Source of the DNA: Anadara kagoshimensis
Taxonomy: Eukaryota > Mollusca > Bivalvia > Arcoida > Arcidae
Reading direction: 5' to 3'
DNA length: 64,000 bases
Assembly (NCBI GenBank): GCA_021292105.1
Contig: CM037857.1
Span: 35,348,680 to 35,412,679 of the forward strand
Shown in pieces: positions 52,601 to 61,343 of the stretch (its first letter is position 1; each line of letters opens with the position of its first letter). Under the pieces are notes generated by a model. It was given only the letters and a program-made list of their open reading frames with translations, had not been told where the DNA came from and did no database searches. The position numbers were made by a program, and so were the translations under genes.

Positions 52601-54078
52601 CGTACCTCCCGATTGAAGAGTTCCAAAATGGCCCGAGGTTACGAATTTTGATTTTTTAAACTTCTATATCTTTTTTATTTCGGCGAATAAAATGGTGAAA
52701 TTTTCAATATTATAATAATTTACCATAAATTTTCATATTTTGGTCAAATTGGCTAGATCTTAGTATCCCTTTAATTATTTATCTGTTATATAATTTATTT
52801 GTTAATTTAATTGTTTATCTATATTATGCTATTCTTAGTACGTCAAGTTTAATGTGTGTTTATCACTTGAAATAAAGGATACTATGGGGAATATTTATCT
52901 ATTGAAAATAAAATAAAATAAAATAAAATAAAATAAAAAAAATAAAATAAAATAAAATAAAATAAAATAAAATAAAATAAAATAAAATAAAATAAAATAA
53001 AAAAAAAACGCATGTAGATCAAATCAGCTTTATTGAGAAATTTGGTACGAGTTGGTAGTTGGAACGAGTTGGCAAAAAAGTTGGAACGAGTTGGTAATTC
53101 AGTTGGAACGAGTTGGTAGTCAAAAGTGGAACAAGTTGACAAAAATCAGTTGGAACGAGTTGACTAGTATTCTGAATAACATGTATAATGAATTTAAAGG
53201 GACATAATCATGATATGATATAATGACAGGAAGTAAAAAAACCGAAAAGCACATGGCAGGAGGAACTGTTGGGTTGTGGAGTCTTTCCCGACTTTCTGGT
53301 GACTGTTTGGATTAATAAAGGTTTTTATTAATAAATATAAAGAACGAAAGGAAGCATCTGAAAGTAGGTTTTATGCTGTGTGATATTTGTATTCTTCCAG
53401 ACGAAATATAACTTAAATTCTTTCATCAGAATTATTTTTTTACCACATATTTTCTTATGGGAACGAATATTCGAATACCAGTTTAGCATTCGGATACCAC
53501 CAAAAATCTATTCGTAATCGAATATTCGAACAATCGTTTCAGCTCTAAAAACATGGCTATGTCACTAAATTTCTATATGAAGTACATGTAATTAGTATCC
53601 ATAATAAAAAACTACATCCTCATTTCCAAAGGCAATCCATAAAATTATTTTCTAAACAGTCAGTTTTCATTTTAACTTTTCTTTTTCATATTTTCAAACA
53701 TCACATAAACATGTGTTCAAATAATTACAGTATGGTAACCCATGTTACTATCAGTTTATGGACTAAATTAAACCAGTATCAGAGGTATACAATATATTTA
53801 TATGGTTCAGTTGGTACTTGATCTTTATTGAAAAAGAATTGAATGATGACAACATAAAATATGAAAAAGCAAATTCACTGCATATATCAAAGACAATTTT
53901 TTGTATCAACCTGTGTGACTTCAGCCGTTCCTTGAGTGGCAAGCTGAGAAACGACTCCATCTGATGTTATATACTGGATATTCTGACCATCATCACCACC
54001 AGTTCCAGCCACTGTCACTGTTAATGGCTGTTGTGTATCTGTGTCATACACTGTACAAGTATATTCACCATCTGACAT
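43667..54078 (-). CDS. NFYA: Nuclear transcription factor Y subunit alpha (NF-YA)
   Basis: It is the sequence-specific subunit of the NF-Y trimer, binding CCAAT boxes with NF-YB/NF-YC. Coding exons in transcript order (complement): 54078-53911, 48467-48146, 47626-47568, 46193-46074, 44065-43667. All are GT-AG with agreeing phases; 1068 nt, 355 residues (human isoforms 318-347). ATG at 54078; an acceptor at 54096 shows a 5' noncoding exon exists upstream. Residues 57-183 are Gln/Asn/Thr/Val-rich (activation domain). The A1 helix that docks on NF-YB/NF-YC is intact (LYVNAKQYHRILKRRQARAK, 192-211). The A2 DNA-binding part reads KYLYESRHRHA (224-234) and NRQRGQGGVF (236-245). The usual KYLH is KYLY and the usual GGRF is GGVF. 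The C-terminal 110 residues are Ser/Thr/Gln-rich. Intron 1 (48468-53910) is almost entirely nested transposons. Confidence 0.95.
44387..44987. mobile_element. Pogo/Tc1-like MITE whose right end seeded a minisatellite
   Basis: Left end CAGAAAACCCTCTTTATAAC and complement of right end CAGTCAACCCTTTTACAAAC continue through CGACC; TA flanks both sides (44385-44386, 44988-44989). The length is 601 bp. CTTTATAACGAC and CCTTATAACAAC recur inside. It lies in NFYA intron 4. The right border is one of several possible because the terminal sequence is tandemly repeated downstream. Confidence 0.65.
44950..45413. repeat. 39-bp minisatellite made of transposon terminal sequence
   Basis: Twelve head-to-tail units of about 39 bp. 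Each contains CTTATGATAACTTGGTCGTT followed by ATAAAGAGGGTTGACTGTA. The second half is the terminal inverted repeat of the adjacent element in its ancestral form. Variants (TTGTTACAAAGAG, TAGATCATTATAAAG) are clustered in neighbouring units, consistent with unequal crossing-over or slippage. Intronic in NFYA. Confidence 0.9.
45502..45513. repeat. Poly-C tract
   Basis: Twelve C in a row in NFYA intron 4, just after the minisatellite. Confidence 0.9.
50920..51080. repeat. Imperfect two-copy repeat around ATCTTGATATAA
   Basis: Inside the Kolobok-like element the order ATACAAT-C-AG-AATAATTAT then TGATATAA-T-AAAT recurs about 75-80 bp apart, with ATCTTGATATAA at 50856, 50973 and 51048. It is a decayed local duplication without coding potential. 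Confidence 0.4.
51346..51650 (+). mobile_element. Pair of tRNA-like units in one repeat
   Basis: Unit 1 (51352-51425) has TGGCCCAATCGGTAGAGCG and CCCGGGTTCGAGTTCCGG; unit 2 (51570-51645) has GTAGCTCAATCAGTAGAACG and CCCGGGCTTGATTCCCGG. Both have paired T-arm stems, and the segment between A- and B-boxes is alike (TTAGTATTG / CTAGTATTA), so they derive from one tRNA-like ancestor. Acceptor stems do not pair, so these are not functional tRNAs; a dimeric SINE is likely. Confidence 0.6.
52084..52140. repeat. ATA tract and poly-T
   Basis: A short ATA run, AACTTTATTC, and a T homopolymer at 52119-52139. On the minus strand this would read as a poly-A tail and GAATAAAGTT, so it may be the end of a retroposed sequence, but nothing adjacent is recognised. 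Confidence 0.5.
52903..53008. repeat. (AAAAT)n microsatellite
   Basis: A pentanucleotide AAAAT tract of about 20 repeats with one longer A run near 52936 and another at the right end. It lies in the right arm of the second nested element. Confidence 0.95.
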
Positions 54079-54169
54079 TGTTGTCACTTATGATTCTAAA
54101 TAAACAAAATAACAATGTAATAGTTATTTGTAAATGTAGTAATGTAGTATAATGTACATGTACAACCTT

Positions 54170-54194
54170 CCCCCCCCCCCCCCCCCCCCCCCCC
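54170..54194. repeat. Poly-C tract (25 nt)
   Basis: A pure C homopolymer 75 nt upstream of the first NFYA coding exon. Confidence 0.95.
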
Positions 54195-54958
54195 TTTAAG
54201 GTAACCTAGTCAGCCATTAGTTGGGTTTAGCCAGCACGATCATCTTAATTATAGTACTGAATCAGAAGTAGAAATTAAAAGAATGATGATGAATTCATTA
54301 TATGCCACTTAGCAAAAATTGATGAGATTAAGGTGATGTGTCATGCATTTTCATATCAAATGATTTGCATAATTTTGTAAAGCTAGTTCATCTACTGAAC
54401 CTCAAATAGGTCATAATTAATTTTTGTCTAAATTAGTTTCACCGCTGTACAGTTGTGCAGAACTGTTCACCAATTATTAATTTATTTCCATTACATATGG
54501 AATCATATCAGTTCATGTCTTCCTGTAAAAAAACGTTAACTGGGGAATCTGTGATGTAAATGCTTTCCAAACATTCCACACAAATGTCAAGAGGTATTGA
54601 TCAAGTGATACAGTGGCAAACCACATTCTACACAATGATTTCCTGGATAATCTATCTTTGTGTTCAAGAGAACTGAAAATCTACAGCACTCTGAAAACAT
54701 TTGCTAAGTTCCAAGTATTTGAGACTTGCAGGTACAAAGTCTCAAAAATGTTCCTACAAGCTGATAAATTACTAGTGGGATAGGTACATAAATCACTGTG
54801 TTAATAATGTAGGCTGTGGCTACAAAATCATCTGACAATCATAGATCTGTAGATTGTGGAGGTCAACCAAGCCCAACAATATCCTGGGATTTCAGAGGAC
54901 AAAGTACATCGTGTTAAATTGATGGAAATCATATGGTACATAAATAAAATGGATGGAT

Positions 54959-55304
54959 TTGAGTTGAGTAATGGTATTTAATGTTCAAGTCAAGAATATT
55001 TCACTTATATTGAGACGCCGCCAGCTATAGACAAAGGCGCAGAAATTTTGCCTGTGCATTGCGCTGATGGCAGTATACAACAGGGTTCTTTATCATGCCA
55101 AGCGCACCATGACACAGGACCTCATTTATTTTAAGTTCCCATCCGAAAGAACCATGACTTTCATTTCGTAATGGCGAGTGCTTGGCGAAAGATTCAAAGA
55201 ACAGTCACTACCCACTTTTCAAGTTTTGGGTCAGACCCGGTCTGGGTTCCAACCCACGACCTCCACTTACGGAGGGAGTACTCTACCAACTGAGCTACCG
55301 CACT
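54959..55304 (-). mobile_element. tRNA-derived SINE, family 1, copy D
   Basis: A minus-strand copy with an intact tRNA-like head: the plus strand ends in CTCTACCAACTGAGCTACCG, the complement of an A-box, with TGGGTTCCAACCCA around the B-box. Flanking AAAATGGATGGA and AAAACGGATGGA are a target duplication with one mismatch. The tail at the left is GAGTAATGGTATTTAATG. Confidence 0.88.
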
Positions 55305-56052
55305 GGTATAAAACGGATGGAGGTGATCGAAAACTGTTGGACTAGTTGAGTTGTTAAGACCCTCACTAGAGGACAACAATCAAGATGCAGAAATGCAAAT
55401 TATAGAACTCGATTAGAAACAAACCTTCACTTTCAAAATTATCTCTTACTGTTCACTGCATTGCAAAATCATCAAAAAGTCAAAATTTCTTGATCAATCA
55501 GAGTCGATTGAAACACAAGAGACAAATTATAGACAAAACAAACTATAATTCTGAAAATATTGTGGCGCTACATAATTGATCACATATATCAGTGACGTCA
55601 CCACAACTACAAACGTACCGTAAATTTCAATCACCCAAGCTAAGATAACCATCGTTGGACAAAACAGTAGGAACAACGGTGCTTTAGTAAGCTATTAGTA
55701 CATAAGACTTTATACGAGTTCGCCGATAAATCAAATCGAAACAATGGAAAGCATTTTAATATGCTTAATAAGTTTCAAACAACCTTCTATAATTTTATTT
55801 CAGTTTCATTTCAGAATAAAGACTTACTCGGATGATAATGACCACCAACTATCTACTACTAAGATTAAAATTTAACAGTAAATAATTCCGTGAATTTTAG
55901 ATTAAACAATATTTTTATTCAGTAAATAGATACATAAATAAACATATACAAATCTAGAAAATACGATTCAGGAATAACCAAGTCCTCTTTTTAGTCAATT
56001 AGTTTAAATTCTTAATTAGGGAAGAACATTGTGATGATGAGTTAAATAACAC

Positions 56053-57521
56053 TCACGTATTTTCTTTTGGTGATTGTTGTTTGTATGTTCTGTTGAAATA
56101 CTTCTTAATATCGTTCCATGATTGATCACGTGATTCTTTAGTATGATCTTGGTGTTTGTTTTGGTTCTGAATTATACCGACAATGATAAATGTTGGTTCC
56201 TTAGCCTCGTCTGAATCCGTGCTGCAAAGGATAATAATAATAATAATATGAATAATAATAATAATTATATTATTATTATTATAAAAAAACAAATTGGCAT
56301 TATTGTTACTTTTTATTACTTACAGGTATATATTTTGTTCAAACTGACACTTATATATGGATTTGAAGTTTTGACATTCGTTACATGTATGTTGCTATCT
56401 ATTTTTTCTGTTTATTTGCGACCTTCTTGAATCCATATCCAAGTCGTCTACTACTCGAATATTTGCAAATAAATGTGTACTTTATAGGGAAATCAAGTCA
56501 GAGGAAGAGATAACATCATTATAAGCAGATCTGGACAGTATGGATATCTGACTGGATTATAGAGTATCACCTACAAAATGTCAGATGGTAATGTAACCAT
56601 CCGGCGCAGCCAATGTATAAGATCTATGGCCAGACGCAAGAAGTGCCCTGACAAAGCTATACAGAAAACTCTTGGCTGAAACATGCATATAGAAGACACT
56701 TTTACGCCCACGTACGAAGTATGGAAAAGTCATCTGGAAACCCGTTACATTGAAATCTATACTGATGAGCAGTTGTTTGGTATGGCAGTGAACATCCTCT
56801 CAGATTAGTAGTGTCACTATCATGCTGAACCAATTAAAGTGGTCGACACTCTAAGCTAGACGAGAACAAGGTACCGGATTGTCAACGACATCTACACAAG
56901 CAGTTTCAACACGAGGCCATGGCCAGAAGCTAGAGTACCATTTGCAAGGCCTATAATCTACTATAATCATGCTTCACATGGCAGTTAACAATTACTATAC
57001 TATTTACCTTATCATATGGTTTCTTGAATGTTAAGACACACGATTTTGAAAATTATTGAAAGAAACTACAACTAATTTTGGATTTATCCGTGAAAATTTT
57101 ATAGTAATAATAATAATACTTTATTGTATATAAACTACATAGATAGTTTGTTACAATCATCTTACAAGAATTACATACAATATGCAATATTGCAAATTAA
57201 TACCTTTGACAGCATATTCATTGCACAAAATAAAATAAATGATATATATGTATCTGTATGAAAACATTCAGTTTAATATAAAAATTGCACAAGAAATAAA
57301 CTTGGAGGAATATTTTACAATAAAATCTATATGGTTTTATATGAAATAAAGAAGGATTTTATAAAGTGACCGAATACTTTTTGCACATTTCCGTAAGTAA
57401 ATACATGTATGTCCATCTTGTTACACTTTGATACATTGTTGCACTGATGATCTAAGGACCCGTCCTTTCGGATTAAAATGGGGATCAGGACACTTACCAG
57501 CTTACCAACGCCCTTCCCACT

Positions 57522-57593
<72 letters not shown>

Positions 57594-57823
57594 GCAGTAA
57601 AGGGGGGGGGGGTTAATTATTATCATGATAATCTAAGTTTTACCATTGTTGTATGTAATACGTACTGGAATCTTGGATGATCACCGTCTTTGTCAATTTT
57701 ATCACGAAATGAGGTATTAACTGATTTAAATATAAATGTCCCAATGATCGCGATTCCAACTACCCCGACTAGCACACAAATCCCTACTGTAGGTACATCT
57801 GTTTTACGTTCATACAATGTCAT
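56053..57823 (-). CDS. Small single-pass membrane protein, two exons, family unknown
   Basis: Exons in transcript order (complement): 57823-57666 and 56221-56053, joined in phase 2 (donor GTACGT, acceptor CCTTTGCAG), giving 108 residues. The start reads MTLYERKTDVPTVG, followed by one strongly hydrophobic segment (about residues 11-34, ICVLVGVVGIAIIGTFIF), then a charged region with FRDKIDKDGDHPRF. A second short hydrophobic patch TFIIVGIIQ comes early in exon 2, followed by a hydrophilic tail rich in Gln, Lys and His. No signal peptidase site is evident, so a membrane anchor is more likely than secretion. I do not recognise the family. Support for it being real: clean splice signals, a long first exon and a promoter-like cluster just upstream. 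The intron carries the (TCA)n tract. Confidence 0.6.
57521..57593. repeat. (TCA)n trinucleotide tract
   Basis: About 24 repeats of TCA (GAT on the other strand) in the intron of the small membrane protein gene, followed by a short poly-G (57602-57612). The poly-Asp and poly-His frames across it are by-products of the repeat. Confidence 0.95.
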
Positions 57824-57865
57824 GCTTCATGTTGTTGGCAAAAGGTTTTGCTTAGTTTGTTGAAA

Positions 57866-57903
57866 ACGTCATCGTTGACGTCACGTCAACTCATTGTGAC
57901 GTA
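57866..57903 (-). promoter_or_regulatory. Cluster of CRE/ATF-like sites upstream of the membrane protein gene
   Basis: Within 40 bp there are ACGTCA (57866-57871), the perfect palindrome TGACGTCA (57876-57883), an adjoining ACGTCA (57883-57888) and TGACGTA (57897-57903). They lie 43-80 bp upstream of the minus-strand ATG at 57823. CREB/ATF factors bind TGACGTCA. Whether they act here is inference from position. Confidence 0.5.
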
Positions 57904-58260
57904 GGTGGCAAGGGAGACGAGCACATGCTATGGTCTCATTAACACAGCAATACGGCAAATCAGTCCGATTTTTCTAACACGGTTCAAGACATTGATTCTT
58001 TGCGGCTAACAACGCCAAATTCGTATTTTTCTGTCCTCTGTCATTACTTTATTGTAGAGTAGATGATTGTTGCATTTTTTCTGTTTATTTTAAAGATAAA
58101 TTAAAATCACTTGAGGAGATAGTAAAATGGGTATATTACAATAATTATATATATATATATCAAACATTTTGCTGTATCGATAATCCTATATATCTATATT
58201 GATTGTTTGTGTCTCTCACAGAGGGTAATGATGTTTAAGTAACACAATTTGCGACAGTAT

Positions 58261-58380
58261 TGTCATATACCATTTTTTGAATTTAATCATAAAATACATT
58301 CAAAAAATGGTATATATCTATTGTCATATACCATTTTTTGAATGTATTTTATAATTAAATTCAAAAAATGGTATATGACA
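58261..58380. repeat. 120-bp nested palindrome (cruciform-capable)
   Basis: The word ATATACCATTTTTTGAAT appears in alternating orientation four times. The whole block from TGTCATATACC to GGTATATGACA is a near-perfect inverted repeat of two arms of about 55 bp around a short spacer (ATCTATTG), with a C/A difference near the centre of each arm. Each arm is itself partly palindromic. It has no coding potential; it may be a hairpin MITE. Confidence 0.85.
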
Positions 58381-58534
58381 GTATAATAAAATATTTTGTA
58401 AAGGCGTTGCTATTTGTTCGATCATGTATTATATATGCTATTTCAAATCCAAGTTGGCCAGTATTTAACAACGTTGTTGAATACTCTTTCCTTTTGGCGA
58501 CTTTTTGTTTCAGTTAAGAAGTGTTGGCTGGTTG

Positions 58535-58879
58535 TGTGAGTGATTGAGTAATGGGGTTTAACGTCCCAGTCAAGAATATTTCACTTGATTTATATCGAGA
58601 CGTCACCAGCTATAGGCGAAAGTGCAGCCGAAATTTTGCCTGTGCGTTGCGCTGATGGCATTATACAGCAGGGTTCTTTAGCGTGCCAAACCCAACGTGA
58701 CACGGTACCTCGTTTATTTTAAGTTCCCATCCGAAAGAACCGGGACTTTCATTTCATAATGCCGAGTGCTTGGCGAAAGAACAGTCACTACCGACTTTTA
58801 AGTCTTGGGTCAGATCCGGCCGGGGTTCGAACCCACTTACGGAGCGAGTACTCTACCAACTGAGCTACCGCAGTGGTAT
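58535..58879 (-). mobile_element. tRNA-derived SINE, family 1, copy E (youngest)
   Basis: A minus-strand copy, complete in this family: tRNA-like head at the right (complement of CTCTACCAACTGAGCTACCG), GGGGTTCGAACCC B-box region, shared body, tail GAGTAATGGGGTTTAACG at the left. Perfect 14-bp target duplication GTGTTGGCTGGTTG at 58521-58534 and 58880-58893. Confidence 0.92.
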
Positions 58880-58893
58880 GTGTTGGCTGGTTG

Positions 58894-60490
58894 AGAAACA
58901 TGCCTTGAATAGATCCCCATTGCATTTCAATAAGTGATATTATTCAGCTAATGTTTTATAGTTTTACTAAGACTACACCTGCTTAGGTTCATGGTTTCTG
59001 CGTTAAGGTTTTCTGACATTGTATTTTAACTACTATGGAAAAAGACTATTTTGAACATCAAATATAGTTAATTACGTTTTAATAAAGAATCGTTTGGAAA
59101 AATAACAGTGCATATAATTTATTTATACATTATCCAGAAACCTTACTAAAAAGTATATTTTTGTTAATGCTACATGCTTTGATTAACGTCTGTATATAGA
59201 AAAAATCATTTGTGACAGAAAATATGTATTTTAGTTAACCGTTTGGGCCAAAAGTTACCAACGAATGTGGGGTTACAATTAACCTTTTCACCTGCGTGAT
59301 TGAATAAGAATAATCCACACCTAGACGACCTATAAACTAATGAAGTACCTAATAGGAGTATTTATACTTCACCATTTTGATTTTCTTGAAAAAATGGCAA
59401 AATCATTATGGTATGCACACAATCATATAAACTGATTTAAAAAACAACATATTTTTTTCCACTTAGGTCTCCCTTTTTGTAATGACTCTAATTAAAATTT
59501 TAACAAAGAGTTAGAATTAAAAATTGAATCGCCATATCATATTGATGCATGCCCAAATAGTCCGTTTGTTCACAGTAGAAAATAAATAAATAATGTGCCT
59601 GAAGAGATGTTTTTATCCATGTATTTTGTTTTTGAATACAGATTCACTGTTCAACTTACACAAACTAAACACGGTTGATTAGAGGTGTACACAGATAATG
59701 GTTTAGCCTAAATTGTCGCATAAACGTGAAACAATCAAGGAGTGGGAACAGTGTTCCATTATTGGAAGGAAATACGAAGAAAAGAAGAAACGCGAAAACG
59801 AAACTGTCTAAATTATTGCCCCAATGAAGGTAAAAATCCCAATACTTATTGCATGTATTGAAGAATACACGTAATTTCTGTCTGCATTTCTAGTTTATTA
59901 CTGTATACAGTCTATTTATATAGGTATATATGTTTTACTTAATAACAAAGACAAGGGAGTAGTTGTCTAGGCCGAATTATCTGCCTTAACGATGGTAAAT
60001 CGACCTAGTTGTCATACAGTTGTGGAAACCCACTTTAAAACTTGCCATGTATAAACTGGTAACATGTCATTTGCCTAGTGATATTTAGAGATTATCATAT
60101 GACAACTTTGATATCACATCTCCGGCCCGAGGGCTGGTATCGGGACTCGAGGGCTGATAAGAGGTGTGATATCAAAATGGTCATATAATAAACTTTTTAT
60201 CATGTGTATTCCCAGTTGACTCTGTGAATCTTTATTTAAAACTTTCAAACTCAAGCCAAGCTTTGAGACACCCTTCACTGTACCCCTTGCACATCTATGT
60301 AAATAGTAAATTCTTCCGTCATCATTACATCATCCGAAAGACACATTTTGTCAAATTTTTGTAAACAACCACCAAAATACAGTTTGGTGCATTAAAGGAG
60401 ATATAAGGGTTTTTATCAATGACCCGGTTCATGTAAGTAAATGAATTATTAATACTTCTCATAATTGTTGAGTTATGTGTAAAATATATA
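58894..60490. other. Intergenic stretch upstream of CHID1
   Basis: No gene recognised. The CHID1 transcription start and 5' noncoding exon should lie here or further left, since an acceptor precedes the start codon, but I could not place them. AT-rich, with no large repeat seen. Confidence 0.4.
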
Positions 60491-60613
60491 TTGATGATAC
60501 AATGTCACAATTTGTTTAGCTCTCTCTCTCTCAATATATAATAAATTCTATATTGATGATACAATGTCACAATTTGTTTAGCTCTCTCTCTCTCTCTCAG
60601 TATATAATAAAAT
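60491..60613. repeat. 62-bp tandem duplication with CT tracts before the CHID1 start exon
   Basis: TTGATGATACAATGTCACAA followed by TTTGTTTAGC, a CT run and a TATATAATAAA-type end is present twice with period 62 (60491 and 60553). The second copy ends about a dozen bases before the splice acceptor at 60626, so the CT run may contribute to its pyrimidine tract. Confidence 0.8.
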
Positions 60614-60643
60614 TCTATCATTTCAGGATTATGCGAATTAACT

Positions 60644-60830
60644 ATGAAGTTAAAAGACAAATTACTCTCTGTGTTTTTTATCTTGTGCTTAAATTGTGAC
60701 ACAGAGGGTGTACTGTCAAAGAGTGACAAGAAAAAAGTTAAGAAAGAAGAAACAGTAAGTACTCCTCCACATCATAATTCCCCTCCTCTTGCCCCTCCTC
60801 CTCCTCCTCCTCTCCTCCTCCTCCTCCTCC

Positions 60831-60876
<46 letters not shown>

Positions 60877-60999
60877 AATCATTACCACTACTATTATCAT
60901 CATCACCATCACCACCACTATCATCAACATCATCATCATCACCTCATCATCACAACCACCATCACTACATTATCATTATCATATTCATCATCACTACCT

Positions 61000-61069
<70 letters not shown>

Positions 61070-61343
61070 TTTCTTGTTTGTCATCATCTTATTGCCATTT
61101 AAAGGATTTATTTTTCCTTTTTGTGTCAGTACTGTAAAATTACAATGCCAAATTTAAATCTTAATAAATACTATTAGATTTCTATGGTTTCAGGTAAAGC
61201 TGTCAGACAAAAATGTATTGGACAAGGGACTTGTTACTGAAAATGTGAAGTCAAAAGACATAACAAAAGAACACAAATCTTATTGTGATACAGAGAGAGA
61301 AATCAAACAGTTTGATGGTGACACTTTGGCTTATGTCACTCCA
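60644..61343 (+). CDS. CHID1: Chitinase domain-containing protein 1, N-terminal exons
   Basis: CHID1 (stabilin-1-interacting chitinase-like protein) is a secreted or lysosomal GH18-like lectin. Two exons: 60644-60754 (preceded by acceptor TTTCAG at 60621-60626, so with spliced 5' UTR) and 61194-61343, both phase 0; 87 residues in the window. Exon 1 gives a signal peptide (KLLSVFFILCLNC) then VLSKSDKKK, like the TLSKSDAKK of the human protein. Exon 2 has DKGLVTENVK, EHKSYC and GDTLAYVTP, matching DRGLVV, EHRSYC and GDVLGYVTPW. The catalytic-fold exons lie beyond the window. An out-of-frame ATG at 60631 overlaps the start. Intron 1 has a long CTC/CAT tract; intron 2 begins directly with a minisatellite derived from exon 2. 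Confidence 0.92.
60765..61070. repeat. (CTC)n and (CAT)n compound microsatellite in CHID1 intron 1
   Basis: CTC-rich repeats at about 60768-60830 grade into CAT/CAC repeats to 61068. It begins about ten bases after the exon 1 donor and fills most of the intron. The open frame reading through it into poly-Ile and poly-His is not coding. Confidence 0.92.

Larger units (their letters stand above)
49700..52770. mobile_element. Third nested element, Kolobok/T2-like with TTAA target
   Basis: TTAA flanks both sides (49696-49699, 52771-52774). The left end AGGGATACTGAAGTCTAG and complement of right end AGGGATACTAAGATCTAG are inverted repeats. Similarity continues inward for about 200 bp, including GACCAAAAT and, near 49878 and 52570, GTGACGTCATGTGTGAACA with its complement. 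The combined end TTAAAGGGATACT fits the T2/Kolobok type; piggyBac-like is the alternative. It is 3071 bp, with no transposase ORF recognised. Confidence 0.8.
48846..53172. mobile_element. Second nested element with arrayed subterminal repeats
   Basis: Direct TGAATAAC (48838-48845 and 53173-53180) flanks it. The ends are imperfect inverted repeats meeting in GTCAACTCGTTCCAA. Inside each end the motif CCAACTCGTTCCAACT is repeated: about nine times on the left (to about 49097) and about six times in opposite orientation on the right (from about 53045). The 8-bp duplication suggests a hAT-like mechanism; the superfamily is not proven. No transposase seen. Its right arm also carries the (AAAAT)n tract. 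Confidence 0.75.
48486..53547. mobile_element. Outer hAT element in NFYA intron 1 (8-bp target duplication)
   Basis: The left end TAGAGCTAAAAC and complement of the right end TAGAGCTGAAAC are terminal repeats, each followed by two subterminal palindromes CGAATATTCG. Direct AAAACATG flanks both sides (48478-48485 and 53548-53555): the 8-bp duplication of hAT elements. Own sequence totals about 720 bp; the rest is nested insertions. No transposase, so non-autonomous. Its left border is 18 nt from the NFYA exon 2 splice acceptor. Confidence 0.85.
54096..56052. other. NFYA 5' flank and intergenic stretch
   Basis: It contains a 25-nt poly-C (54170-54194), a SINE (54959-55304) and a perfect CRE palindrome TGACGTCA (55593-55600) near a GC-richer patch that could be the NFYA promoter. 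The upstream noncoding exon implied by the acceptor at 54096 could not be placed. Near 55914 the plus-strand TTTATT is a candidate poly(A) signal for the minus-strand gene ending at 56053. Confidence 0.45.

Noticed and set aside
52882..53142. 86-codon minus-strand ORF with repeated Phe/Tyr/Ile/Leu
   Set aside because: It is the (AAAAT)n microsatellite plus the CAACTCGTTCC subterminal repeats translated.
55194..55379. Minus-strand 61-codon ORF
   Set aside because: It lies mostly within the tRNA-derived head and body of SINE copy D.
57327..57626. Minus-strand ORF with a long poly-Asp run, and its plus-strand poly-His counterpart (57428-57616)
   Set aside because: Both are translations of the (TCA)n tract; flanking sequence shows no coding signal and the tract lies in an intron.
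60755..61102. Open frame continuing CHID1 exon 1 into poly-Ile and poly-His
   Set aside because: Read-through of intron 1 microsatellite. The donor at 60755 and acceptor at 61193 restore the conserved CHID1 sequence.
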